From NCBI RefSeq assembly GCF_910592395.1, contig NC_088309.1, positions 12,156,599 through 12,220,598 on the forward strand: a stretch of 64,000 nt of DNA, given 5' to 3'. A model generated the notes under the pieces. It saw only the letters and a list, made by a program, of their open reading frames with translations, was not told the DNA's origin and searched no databases. The position numbers and the translations under genes were made by a program. Positions 46,481 through 58,159 of this stretch are shown here, one piece after another. The DNA is from Lineus longissimus (lineage: Eukaryota; Nemertea; Pilidiophora; Heteronemertea; Lineidae). Numbering within the stretch: position 1 is the first letter of the stretch; each line of letters starts with the position of its first letter.

Positions 46481-47049
46481 TCAGTACGAAAATCTGGGTT
46501 TCTATCCTTCCCTTTTCCTTGAATGTATGAATAAATAAAGCCCGTTAGGGGATGAACAAATCATAATTATCATAGTTCATATTCTAACTGCTACGTTTTG
46601 TGTTTTTCATTACGGTTATCCTGCTCTTCAACCTCCAATTGTGCAAGCGGTGAACCATAACCCAGTGTGATACGCACACTTCAGTTCAAGAGAAAGGAAC
46701 ATACACGTGTCAGTAGACAACTCTAAACTGTCGCCAAGGCCTGTCAACAGCCGATCGGGATGTTCTGCCCGAGGGGTCCCGAATTGGCAACATTAAAATA
46801 GAAACACGTTTAATATTCGTATTATTTATTTGCTGAACTGCGTTATCAATAAATAAAGATACTAACGTATAGATATCATTTTGCGATACATCCTAAACTG
46901 GGAACTGCTCAGAATACCTGAGGATGACAACCAGTTAGGTCGACAAAAACTTCGACATATGGTAAAAACGTTTAGGATATATGGCAAAATGACCTTGGAA
47001 TCAAATGTAGAAATATACAAAATAAATCCTTTTACAGATCTATGCTCTT

Positions 47050-47100
47050 ACATAGCGCTTTATACTGTACTAGTCCTGTCTTAAAGCGCTTTACATTCAT
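47050..47100 (-). repeat. SINE tail fragment
   Basis: ATAGCGCTTTATACTG and CTTAAAGCGCTTTACATTC are, on the minus strand, the same 'TAAAGCGCT' tail motifs as the SINE at 13215-13450. It lies just downstream of the kinase stop codon, in its probable 3' UTR. Confidence 0.5.
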
Positions 47101-47155
47101 TCCCCAAATCTGTGTTGCTATGATAGGGCACCCATCTGGCCCAGGGAAACATCTA

Positions 47156-50100
47156 TCACAATCCTCCTAAATCCGTGAGAAAGGGTTGGATGATCTCATT
47201 CTTGACATTGAGGTAGTCTGTCTGGTATGCGCCCAGGCCAACACTGGAAGAGAAAAATACATTTATTAGGTTTTCGACTTGGGCTCAGTCAAAAGTTTGC
47301 AAATTACCTGAAAAAGAAAACGTCCCTTTGGACAGACGTTGTTATACTAAGGCTTTGCAAAAACGAGAAGAACGTGTATGGAAAAATAAAATCCCTTTTG
47401 GAATACTCCTCTGCGGACTTTGAATCAGCGATCGTCAGAGGTCGGGATAGTCCGCCACGTGCCGACTCATGCATTATATCACTGAGTCGGCCCCCGCAAC
47501 TAGGAAATAAATGACATGTAGTGGCTACACACTTGTGTTGACAACGTATGTACCAGAGTTGGGTGTCAATTTTTATACACAAAATAATTTGGCGAATAAA
47601 TCTGCAAGTGCACAGTTAATATCAAATTGTATCATGAGCGAAACAGGCAACTATTATGAAATATTTAAATTAGCAATTTTAGTTCCACCGGATTCAACAT
47701 ACAGAAACCATCAGTTCATTCCGAAGAATAATCGTGCCACGATAGAATACTGCGCGGATAACCAAACAAAAATCATTTAGAATACCAGCCGTCTGCTCGA
47801 TTCATGAATTTGACCATCATTGGGCACTTGCAGATCTCTATTATTCACTTTACAGTCTCCTTAACGAGTAGCCAGACCTTTAAGGTTTATTCTTTTATGC
47901 TTATACTCACTTTATGTAGTCCATTGGTACCCCGTAAGGAGGGTTGGGGTTGGACACTCCAACGTTAAAGCAGTAAGTAACAAATATCAGGCTGTATATC
48001 TGAAAGAAATCAACAGACGACCGTCATATAATGCAATACAATCATTATGCAAATAAGGGGATTACGGCCAACAATATTTGCATCGTAGTATTTTTCTACG
48101 GAAGATTGTAAAACGCGTAAAATGTGTAAAGATAACTAAACAGCAGAAATTATCATTGCCTTACAGAATTCTCTCAGTGTCTCCTGTATATACTCGTAGA
48201 CAAAACGCCAATGCTGATAATAATAACGTTGAAAAACCGATCAAAACCAGGCGGCAATATTCCAGATCGTTGAAAGAAACTGGCATTACGTCCATGGATA
48301 AAGCATTTGAAGCAGACCGCACTCTAAAACTAGGGTGCTAGGACTTACAGAGCACCCCAAGTACTACTGCGGCACCCTAATGTACCACCACGGCACCCCT
48401 ATGCTACCCCAATTCGAAATGGGGTGCTATGAAACAAAATTGAATAACTCGAGGTAAAATGAGGTTCCAATGCTTGGATGTTGCTCCACCCATTCATCAC
48501 TGTCCAGTCAGGAAGTTAGCCAGAATAAATAAGTCAAGGGAACTCGCACTGCAAGTGCATCCCTAAAGAAAGATTTCTGTGGCACCCTAATGCCCGGGTG
48601 CCCTGTGGGTGGCACTAGCACCCTATACAGTACCCCACTAGGGTGCTGTATTCGCTGCCCACACGGTACCTTAGGGTGCTATAGAAACTTCTCCTCAAGA
48701 TTGGAGCTTGGGATACCATGACTTATTTCTTCTGGCTAATTTGAAGGCCAGACGGTGATGAATGAGTGGAGCAACATATAAGCGTTTGGACTTCATTTTA
48801 TCTCTAGCTATTCAACTTTGTTTCATGGCACCCTTCTTCTCATTGCACCCCAAAAGGTGCCATGGCTTTAGCTGAATTGAAGCACCCTTGTTTATTGACA
48901 AAAGACGATGTACTTCAAAGAGTAAAGAAAGTACGTATTGATTGGCAAAACTTAGCACGGTAAGTCATTGGCAAGAGTTTACGGTATGATAAGTAAAAAG
49001 GTGGTCGCCACCATGCCAAAGTCGCTAATACACTTTTGATAAGATCTGAAATATGTAGCGAGGAAAAGGTTGAGGTATATGTCCAGTGTACGGTGTACGG
49101 TGTACGGTCTCACGCTTCTCCAATTCGTCCCTAAAGAACATACTCACCAGTGCCAAAGTTCTGACTCTGACATAGCACTGCTCGAGGAGACCAGCTGCTT
49201 CCCCCTCATCTACACCGTCTATTTTAGCCTTCGCTTTGAGGTATTCCAAAAGAGCCTCCTTCCAGAACTCCGGTTGGCGCCGGGGCCGGGAAGGGTCCGC
49301 CGGATTGAAACCTGCAGGGAGTGATGATACTATAATCAATAATATTATAGAAAGAGTGCAAGCAGAATCAAGTCTTTGGTATACAAGTAACATCGCAAAG
49401 TTATGGTAACTGCTAATGATGATGATACTATACGGATTGAAACCTGCAGGGAGTGTTGAAGTGATGATATACTACACTATGATCAATGATATTATAGAAA
49501 GAGTGTAAGCAGAATCAAGTCTTTGGTACAAGGAACATCGCAAAAATTATGCGAACTGCTGACAGTGATGATGATATACTATGAGCAATGATATTTTAAT
49601 AAGGAAGAGTGAAAGCAGAATCGAGTCTTTGGCACAGGTAACAACGCAAAGTGGCTTGGATTCCTGACAATATTTTTATGTTGATTAGACTCCCAAAACT
49701 TGACAAAGACTAGTCTTATCACATCTTGATGCAATGGGCTCATTATTCGTTCTATACGTGACTGACAATTTTATGAGATGCATACCGGATTCCTATGCAG
49801 TGTTGACTTGATATTTAAATCCCTTATCACTTACCCTGGCATATTGATTGAAGAAAAATAGCCAGATCGAACTCCGCAAATCGGAAACAGGTCATATCAT
49901 AGTCAACTAAAGTGCAAGATTCTGAAATGTAACAATATTAATCATATAGGTTTCAATTGCTAATCATAATCAACGAAAGTGCAAGATTCTGAAATGTAAT
50001 TATATTAATCGTAAAATTGTAGTTGCTAATCATAGTCAACGAAAGTGCAAGATTCTGAAATGTAATTATGTATACTCAAACCGTGTCAATGGAGTGAGTT

Positions 50101-51302
50101 AAGGACCGGAGTGATATTCTCTCTTCTGCACATTCTTGTAAAGGGATGATTAAAATCATCACGTAAGTTCTACTAACCATTTTCTCCATTATAAATGATG
50201 TTGGTCGGATTAATATCATCGTGGCAGAGTACCAGAGGAAGATTCATCTCTTCTACTATCTTTCTCATCTCATCCATCTCGGAGATGATAGTTGCCTTGG
50301 GTGGCGCTGTCGTGCATAGACTTGGAAAGTAAATGAATAATATACAGTCACTTAGAAGGTTTTTTAGCCAACATAAGGGAATTTCCGCAAAGCCCCCGAA
50401 ACGTCCACATTCTTCGACTTCGTTATCAGGAGGTCAATCAATGAGATAGGCGTCGACGTTGGCGTTTCGGGGGATTTGCAGAGGGTCTTTAGCGAAATGC
50501 GGGTCTTTCAGAGTCTCAAAAACCTTCAGGGAAAGACATTTAAAGGTTTTCCAAAAGCTCAAAAACCTTTATTTCTTAGTTAGCATGTAGTCTACTACTA
50601 GAATGACGGTTTTCAAGGGTTTTTCAGAGGCACAATCATACGTATATGTAATATCTTTTAAAATTTCCCTTCAAAGCTTTTAATAGAATATGGTTGGAAT
50701 ACCTCTTACTCCAACGTGTTAACAAGTTCAAGAAAACCAGTGTTTCGTCAAAATGTCATTGCCTTACTATCATGGTGCGTAAATATATCGGTTTATCTTT
50801 TGAAATACGTGTTTCCTGGAGAGGCCATGCGAAAAAAAAGAACAGACAAAAGACTAGCGCATTTCGGGAGGCGAGGGGCGTATGGCCAGGCATTTAAAAT
50901 TTTTACTGTTATCCCCCCCCCCCCAAAATAGGAGAGCCTTGTTTCTGCTGTGTTGCAAAAGTAAACTGCCTGAGATTGGGCAAAGACATAGTCTGGAACT
51001 TACCATTATTTGACCTCTCCATCTGGCAAGGCTTGAACCCTCTCTTCATCTGGATACATCTTCAAACAGTTGCTCATGTGACCATTCAGGAAGTCAGTCT
51101 CTTCCAAGTGGTATTTGTTGATGGCTAAATCGCGCGACTTTTGGCTATGGAAACGGGCCAGTTCCCTCATGACTGACCTATAAGCAGAGTAGAGACCGCA
51201 CTATTCTTCTATCTTTCTCATTTTCTTCTTTAGCATTCGACTTACGTTTTTAGCTCACCTCTTAGCAGAGGTGAGCTTATCCCATACCGTGGCGTCCGTC
51301 GT

Positions 51303-51364
<62 letters not shown>

Positions 51365-53691
51365 CGTCGTCGTCCGTCGTCGTCCGTCGTCCGTTAGCAG
51401 GGCACGTTTCGTAACTGTTAGAGCTATTGAGTTAAAACTTGGTACACATGTACCCTTATGTAATGACACCTTGGAGACCAAGTTTCGGTCCGATTCGTTT
51501 CATGGTTTGGCCACCAGGGGGCCAAACGTTAAAAGTGAAAATATGCAATATCTCCCTTAATAGTAGTCGGGAAATTTTGAAAAAAATATGGTAGGTACTT
51601 CTAGCAAAGGTGCATCATATATCCTCCGGGTTTTTGATTTGACCTCCTTTTCAAGGTCACAGAGGTCAAATGGTGTAAATTGGCCGTTAGGATGTAACGA
51701 TGGCACGTTTCTAAACTGCAATGACTATTGATACCAAATTTGGTACACATTTACCCCTTAGTCAGGTGATCTCAGGGACCGAAGTTTGGTCCAATATGAT
51801 TCACCACTTGACCACCAGGGGGCAAAATCCAAAAACCTTAAAAATGTGATTATTCCTTACCTTCTTGCCCGATTGCCACCAATTTGATATCATGGGTACA
51901 TCTAACCACCATACAGTATATGTCACACAGGTTTTTAATTTGACCTTCTTGTCAAGGTCACAGAGGTCAAATGGCGTAAATTCGCCGTCAGGCCGTAACT
52001 ATGGCACGTTTCTTAACTGCAATGACTATTGATCACAAATTAAGTACACATGTACCCCTTGGTCAGGTGATCTCAGGTACCGAAGTTTGGTGCGATCTGA
52101 TTTGCCGTTTGGCCTCCAGGGAGGGGGCCAAATCCTAAATTCTTCAAAATGCCATTATTCCTAGTAATGACTTGCCCGATTGGCACCAATTTTATATCAT
52201 AGGTACATCTAATTCTAACAACCATTCAATGTGTCACCCGGGTCTTCTTTGATTTGACCTACTTTTCAAGGTCACAGAGGTCGAATGTTATGTAAATTGG
52301 CCATTTTGGGGAAATTGTAATTGCTTGGACCTACATCAAACCTAACACTACATGACACAATACCATGCTCTTTATCCATCTTTCCTCCACATGAGGTGAG
52401 CACAATGGCCCTGGCCATTTCATATGGCTATACTATACATACAGAACCCATGCCGATTTATCGGCGCTGAATATCAGTCTTAAAGTCGTGAAAGAATGGA
52501 TTATGCACAACGACGGTGGGTCGGCATGACAGAACCAGGTATACATGTATCTGTCTACACATCGGCAATGTAGAATATCATATTCAGTACGTATTTACGT
52601 AATTAGATATTTTCAATTTTAATTACAAATCTCAATTTTTTTAACGAGCGACGGAGGCCCGGCTTTAAGTCGACAGTAGCCTGTCCTGAGCTGTAAGATA
52701 ATGGTTGCCTCTGTTGTCAATGTCTAAGAGAATATCATTGCCTCGCTGACTAAGGTTCAGACAGTCAATGATACCACAAGCCTAAAGACCAAAATGAAAG
52801 CCATCAACAAAAATCGAGCGCAGCAGGAAAAGAAGAAGAAGAACCCCTCGGCGACCGGCAGCAAGAAAATGAGAAGAAAATCCGTTTTTTAGCGTAGTGT
52901 GATGATTTTATACATTTTATACATGTAACTTACTTGACAAGGCGAATATCGTCAAACGCCGAGAAATCCTTCCAGTGGAACGTCTCCCCTTCGATAAATT
53001 CGAAGCAGATGCCATTGGCGAACACACAGATAACGCTCGGGGCGATTTTCAGCTCGTGGAGCAGGAGGGTTACAACTTTCTCCCGTTCCTTGTTCATGAT
53101 GGCTGCGAAAGATTCGGTAAACACCCTGAAGACCACTTTCTCCGGACCTCCATTTAGCACGGCTACAAGTGTTTTGTTGACATAGCCGATATTACCTGTC
53201 TGCAATAGAAAATCAATCACGTATTCTATTTCTGCACTATATAAACCGGGGTGCCAGAAAGGGTGCTTCGGACGAATGCCACCTTTTGGGGCACCCCACG
53301 GTCAAGGTGCAGCCAGGCACCCTTTTCTGTGTTGGGATGCTATGAAGTAAAGTTGAGTTACCGATGTTACAATGTCGTTCATGGGGATGTTCAAACCTAG
53401 TTTCTTTGGGTTAGGTTCTTACTTTATTCCTATATGGAACAAAAAATTTGCGTTGATACGTCGCTGGCTTCTCCAGATATCGTGTTCATAAGTGCACATA
53501 CGAGATTTCAACATGCGCCATATGTTTTGGGAGTAAAAAAACCAGACACTTACCTCTAATTTAACATCCTCCAAGCTCCACGTCTTTTTTGTGACTTTAA
53601 GAACTTCTTTCACGCTTTTTTCTGGATTGTCTGGGTCAATCGTGATGCCCAAAAGTGGAACATCAGTCTCGAAATCGAACATCGTCGCCAT
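47156..53691 (-). CDS. choline/ethanolamine kinase family protein, eight exons, apparent in-frame stop
   Basis: Exons (minus strand): 53554-53691, 52934-53199, 51004-51177, 50178-50320, 49835-49921, 49148-49311, 47911-47999, 47156-47243. Phases agree throughout (1149 nt, 382 codons). The family phosphorylates ethanolamine or choline in the first step of the Kennedy phospholipid pathway. Seen: TGNIGYVNKTL (nucleotide-binding loop, about 47-57), FANGICFEFIEGE, the catalytic Brenner-type motif LCHDDINPTNIIYN (H226, D228, N233) and the metal-binding VDYD (D247), with a C-terminal helical half and TGA at 47156-47158. Ethanolamine kinase seems closer than choline kinase, but I cannot separate them. 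Oddity: the third exon reads TAA at 51006-51008, two bases before a strong GTAAGT donor. An alternative avoids it: donor after 51015 (GAG|GTCAAA) with acceptor before 50295 keeps the frame and gives 370 residues. A minus-strand AATAAA lies at 46825-46830. Confidence 0.85.
48340..48885. mobile_element. fold-back element in kinase intron 7 ('GGCACCCTA' family)
   Basis: Arms of about 113 bp, 48423-48535 and 48719-48832, pair in inverted orientation (GGATGTTGCTCCACCCATTC against GAATGAGTGGAGCAACATAT). The outer and central parts are rich in GGCACCC and GGGTGC. A shorter relative lies at 53245-53395. Non-coding. Confidence 0.65.
49301..49660 (-). repeat. ~132-bp tandem duplication covering the exon 6 acceptor of the kinase
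   Basis: Unit 1 starts at 49301 and unit 2 at 49433, both with CGGATTGAAACCTGCAGGGA, which spans the first 11 bases of exon 6 and its CAG acceptor; a third, partial unit runs from about 49575 to 49660. The intron therefore holds a decoy acceptor. Confidence 0.75.
49898..50077 (-). repeat. ~66-bp tandem triplication covering the exon 5 acceptor of the kinase
   Basis: Units begin at 49898, 49965 and 50031 with CATAGTCAAC[T/G]AAAGTGC / AAGATTCTGAAATGTAA. On the minus strand each holds TTACATTTCAG and the first 24-27 coding bases of exon 5, including the VDY codons. Only the copy at 49898 leads into the rest of the exon. Confidence 0.8.
50380..50485. repeat. inverted repeat CCCCCGAAACG in kinase intron 3
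   Basis: GCAAAGCCCCCGAAACGTCCAC and GTTGGCGTTTCGGGGGATTTGC pair across a centre with CGACTTCGTTATC. A small hairpin-type element; no coding exon is seen in this intron. Confidence 0.5.
51006..51008 (-). other. in-frame TAA at the 3' edge of kinase exon 3
   Basis: In the frame fixed by MRELARFHSQKS the exon ends ...GEV-K-stop-TG and then a consensus GTAAGT donor. The next exon requires exactly the phase this donor leaves, so either the stop is real (null allele, pseudogene or sequence error) or the weaker upstream donor is used. Confidence 0.7.
51251..52422 (+). mobile_element. (TCG)n-headed repeat element, copy 3, in kinase intron 2
   Basis: Very close to copy 1 along its whole length, including the start hairpin, the (TCG)n tract at about 51298-51392 and the end CACAATGGCCCTGGCCATTTCAT. 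It lacks the 131-bp MITE and thus records the pre-insertion state. It lies in the intron between kinase exons at 51177 and 52934. Confidence 0.75.
52440..52545. repeat. 'ATGCCGA' inverted-repeat element
   Basis: ACAGAACCCATGCCGATTTATC and GGTGGGTCGGCATGACAGAACC face each other. A related pair is at 57160-57225 (ACCATGCCGACTTACCG ... CGGTAGATCGGCATGGT). Confidence 0.45.
52701..52892 (+). pseudogene. possible coding remnant, Lys-rich, one internal stop
   Basis: From ATG 52701 a frame reads MVASVVNV, stop, ENIIASLTKVQTVNDTTSLK and then TKMKAINKNRAQQEKKKKNP and a basic end to TAG 52892. The heptad-like LTKVQT...LKTKMKAI and Lys-rich tail look protein-like, and it sits inside a kinase intron on the opposite strand. 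I do not recognise the source. A decayed retrocopy is one option; chance cannot be excluded. Confidence 0.28.
53245..53395. repeat. partial copy of the 'GGCACCCTA' fold-back
   Basis: GGGTGCCAGAAAGGGTGC, GGGGCACCCC, CAGGCACCC and TGCTATGAAGTAAAGTTGAG resemble one arm of the element at 48340-48885. It is in kinase intron 1. Confidence 0.45.
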
Positions 53692-54724
53692 ATATAAGTT
53701 GAACCAACTTGAGATCCAACACCAATTCAAGCCAGAGTGGGGTAATGACGAGCGTATATCTTTGTAGGCCCTATGTTTAAGCTTATAATGTGTATATACA
53801 TATATAATGACCTTGAAAATCCTTTACATAACTCCTTCGGAATCCTCATAACAAATAGAGGCCTACAATTTTACCCAATTTATAGGAATTAGGCCTTCAT
53901 TTGTACTGGCAAAAGGAAAGAGAGCATGCTCCTGAAGACAAAAATTAAAAACATTACTTGAATGATAAATTTAATGCTTATTGCAGTGATACACCGTTAT
54001 TGTCCTTTGGACGTTGTTTTTTTAAAAATTTCAATAAACAGGAAAAATCAAAACAGGAAAATGTTCGTTAAAAGAAATTGCCGCTTATTTGGATTTCAAA
54101 TTTTTCGTCCTGATGAAGAACCTAATCTTCCTATCGATTTAAATGCAATGGAGGGAGTCGTGCAGCAAAAGCCAGTTTCTATGGGACGAGTGGGCCATCA
54201 CCTCACGGTTGACAAAGGAGTAGGTCAAGGAGCGTGCTGAGAAATCCCCGGGGCGAACCAGTTCTTATTGAACGTTTCGGGGGAGCGTGTATGGAGAAGG
54301 CGGCATTGTTCTAATGTTAGAAATTACCTACCCCGGTGGCCTCGCTTACCCCATTTCGATGTTCCCTAACAGAGAATAACGGGATAAGCCGTAACAATCA
54401 ATCAAATTATCAATGAATTTATCATTTTCTTATCAATACCTCCAACGGTTATAAAGATGTAGCATGACACATTGAGAAACAAGTCGCCGAATTCTTCTCT
54501 TGCGCGAAAATATTAAGGGGAATGACAGTGAGCAATCGGAACTTTACATACCGGAGTAATGTTTTTAGACATCCTGAGGTAATCGGGGGTAAATGTTCGC
54601 TTCTGCGGCCCTGCACGAGGTGAACATTAATTCTCGATTCCCTCAGGATGGTATGTTTCACCGAATGTCGTTGGCACCAGAAGGGCCGTATTATAAAATG
54701 TCCCCCCTCAAATACGGTATCTGC

Positions 54725-55105
54725 CCATTCCGCCTTAACCTTATTCGCCTTATCCAATTTTGCCTTCTCCCATTTAGCCTTCTCCTAACTTGCCTTTTCT
54801 CAAATCGCCTTCTACGATTTCGCCATCGTCTTATCTCGCCTTTGTTCCAATTGGCCTTCTTCCTAACTCGCCTTCCTCTCATCTTGCCTCATCCTATTTT
54901 GCCTTTTCTTATTTCGTCTTTGTCCTATTCTGCCTTGGTTTCATCCTGCCTTATTTCATCTTTCCTTTTCTTGATTGACCTTTGTGTCAATTCGCCTTCT
55001 TCCCATTTTGCCTTCTCCTGTTTCGCCATATCTCATCTCGCCTTTTATCAATCCGCCTTTGCTTATCTTGCCTTTGTTCTATTTTGCCTTGTTGTCTTGA
55101 GAGCT
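54725..55105 (+). repeat. 'TTTCGCCTTCTCC' short-period minisatellite
   Basis: Degenerate units of about 13-16 bp, each with a CGCCTT or TGCCTT core followed by a TCTTCTCAT-like spacer. The reverse-complement array is at 55765-56125. Its hydrophobic frames (Leu/Phe/Ser) are artefacts. Confidence 0.8.
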
Positions 55106-55764
55106 AACTCGTTCTGTGAGAAGGCCTCATAATTCCCCAATGATCAAAGGAATACATCTTCCAGATTGCTGGATTTGAGTAGGCCTATTGACCATAGTCC
55201 ATAATAAAGAACTTCAGAAGCACTCACACTTTGAATGATCAATAAAATACTTAGCACCCCCATCCCTCCTATATAGTACCAGGTCACAAGTCTTACTTAT
55301 CAAAGAATGCCAAAACACTATGCCAAAATATTTCCATGAAAGACTTGGAAAACTCTAAGATTTGACAAACATGGGTAAAGATACTAAGTTGGTTTTGGAG
55401 ATACATGTAAGCTTACATGTGGATGGTTCAGAAGTTATGAAGATTTGAAAATATTGGTAATTAAACAACAGCCTTGGGTAGGGTACCAAAACATAATTCG
55501 TGGAAACACTCTTATATGAAAGATTGGCCCCACAAACATGGGTAAAAGAGACAAAAGTCTTTTGTAATATGGTATGTAATGTAATATGACTATAATGGCT
55601 GAGAAGTTATCTACACTTGTAATTTTGGCAATGTCCACCGGGTTTTGGTTGGGGGTACCCCCGAATGGACCCTAGAAGCCCTTCAACACTGTTGAAGACA
55701 CTTTCATATGAAAGATTGACTCAACAAACCTGGGTAAAGACACCAAGTTTGTTGCAAAGTAGGA

Positions 55765-56125
55765 AGAAGGCGAAATGGGAAGAAGGCGAAAATATACAAA
55801 GGCGGGGCGGGTAAAGGCGAGATAGGATGAAGGCGAATTAGGACAAAGGTAAATTAGGACAAGGTGAAATAGGAGAAGGCAGATTAAGACAATGGCAAAC
55901 TGAGACGAAGGCAAGAATGGATAAGGCAACTTGTGATAAGGCAAGATAAAACAGAGGCAAAATAGCATAAGGCGAAAAATGAAAAGGCGAAAAAAGACAA
56001 AGGCGAGATAGAGTAAGGCGGATTGGGAAGAGGCAAAATTGGAAAAGGCGAAATAGGAGAAGGCGAAATGTATATTTTTTAAAGGCAAAATGGGAAAAGG
56101 CGAAAAAAGACAAGGCGAAATGGGC
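55765..56125 (-). repeat. 'AAGGCGAAATAGGAGA' short-period minisatellite, inverted partner
   Basis: Units of about 13-16 bp with an AAGGCGA core, the reverse complement of the array at 54725-55105, separated from it by 660 bp that include GAAAGATTGGCCCC / GAAAGATTGACTC repeats. Confidence 0.8.
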
Positions 56126-57479
56126 ATGAACCTCAAATACAACGGTTTGGTTCACGAAATGTATTGTGCTCGGCCATAGGAAGGCATATGTTACCTCATT
56201 TTCGTACTCAGTGCTGGTACCCAGTACTTTTTAAGAACACTCGGACCGTGCCTGGTGTATTTATGGGGATAAGTTATGGGGGTTGATCATTTTGCCCCGC
56301 GGTTGGGGTAAAATGGCCCAGGGTAAATTTTGACAATATCTGTTCAAATTCTCATTCTTTATGCACCATCAGTGTTCTTGTGGTCCGCTTTGAAATTCCT
56401 TTCTGCTCGATTACTAGTGACAACCGTGCTCATCACGTAACTGTTGGTGTTAACCTTAGTCCTGCCATCTTAGTGCAGATGGCATCACTGAACTATTTCA
56501 CACTTGTTCTGATTTTTGTGGGACTTATTGAGAGTCACTGGAGGGTGGAACCTTTTGAAAATCTGTGGATTCAATATTCAATGGCTGCCTTTTGCTCATT
56601 CAATTGCACGCATTTGAGTGTCGATGCTGTTCTGTACTTTCATTTTGTAGACAATTTATCCCAATTTTCTGAGACTCATTGGGGGTGATTAGAAGAAGAT
56701 TTCTTTCAATAGTTAGCAGTGCCACTTTGGAAACATGGCTGCTGAGCAGCCATCTTTGAAACTCCCTTGCTAATGATTTGGCTGAGAGATCCCAATTCTT
56801 TTTTCACTCGTTAGGGAAGGCACTCGTTAGAAAACCCTGGTTTTTTAGGAAATGATGATGACCAGGCTATCAGCAGCCAATTTGAATGTTACTCTCTCAG
56901 CAGTAGTCACCATGACACTTCAACACTAAGTCTGTTATGGGGGTGACGATGACATTCGGGCCTGTGCCGTGCCACATTTTGCGTTACATTTCAGTTGTAA
57001 ACTACCAAATAAAGTGGAGAAAGTGGAATTAATTCGTAACTTTTCCCTTTGGGAAATCAAATCAAGTAAAAAAAACAGACAGGTATAAATTAAAGGTAGG
57101 CCCTGTGAAGGATCCTGAACATTAGTCCAGCCCATCAAGAGAGTAGTACAAGTGTTGACCATGCCGACTTACCGGCAGTAAGTCTCCTCCTGAAGGATGG
57201 ATATAGACGGTAGATCGGCATGGTGTTGACTCGTTCTCGTATAAAAAGATAACGTACAAAATAAGACATGTGTAAGTTACACAGGATCGTTGGAGATTGA
57301 GATGTGACTTATTTGGAAGTGATGAGAACTATTGCTAAACAACAACAGATCTATCCTGCTCCTCATTCAAATTCCCTGAACTGGCTTTTTTGCTACACCT
57401 TCTTTTTGCTAGTGTGTCCACTCTGAGGTCAGACAAAAGTTGATAGTAGGAGTCCTTCTTTCCTAATGGGGACGGTTAC

Positions 57480-58140
57480 CTCTCCTCCGCCCAGATTAAG
57501 TGTAACAAAGTCTATCTCTCTTTACAGGTGCAGCACCTTTCCTTCCCCAAGACTATTCCCTTACAAAGTCTCTCTCCTTACACAGACAGCTACCTCTCCT
57601 TCCCCAAGACTATCCCTTACAAAGTCTCTCTCCTTACAGGGACACCTACCTCTCCTTCCCCAAGAGACTATCCCTTACAAAGTCTCTCTCCTTACGGGAC
57701 ACCTACCTCTCCTTCCCCAAGACTATCCCTTACAAAGTATCTCTCTCCTAACAGGGACAGTTACCTCTCCTCCCACCCAGACTATCCCTTTTTTACAAAG
57801 TCTCTCCTCCCCCCAGACTGTCCCTCACAAATTCACTCTCTCCTAACAGCATCCCTTACAAAGTCCTTCTCTCTCCTAATAGTGACAGCTACTCCTCCTT
57901 CCCCAAGACTATCCTTTACAAAGTCTCCAGACTATCCCTTACAAAGTCTCTCTCTCCTAACACGGACAGCTTCCTCTCTTCCCCGAGACATGTCAGACAA
58001 TCCCTTACAAAGTCTCTCTCTCGTAACAGGGACAGCTAACTGTCCTCCCCCCAGACTATCCCTTACAAAGTCTCTCTCTCCGAACAGACACAGCTACCTC
58101 TCCTTACCCCCAGATTACCCTTTTCAAAGTCTCTCAATGA
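57480..58140 (+). repeat. ~50-bp pyrimidine-rich minisatellite
   Basis: Units of CCAAGACTATCCCTTACAAAG, TCTCTCTCCTAACAGGGACAG and CTACCTCTCCTTCCC, about twelve copies with indels. The two overlapping Pro/Ser/Thr-rich frames are products of the repeat. Confidence 0.8.
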
Positions 58141-58159
58141 ATTTGTCATCATGATAGGT

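Noticed and set aside
53962-54240. 92-residue plus-strand frame upstream of the kinase
   Set aside because: No recognisable domain, no splice context and unremarkable composition.
54593-55132. 179-residue hydrophobic frame resembling a membrane protein
   Set aside because: The Leu/Phe/Ser pattern comes from CGCCTT repeats. The inverted array produces the same kind of frame (55672-56142).
57528-58154. 208-residue Pro/Ser-rich frame
   Set aside because: Encoded by the ~50-bp minisatellite; a second, overlapping frame has the same look.
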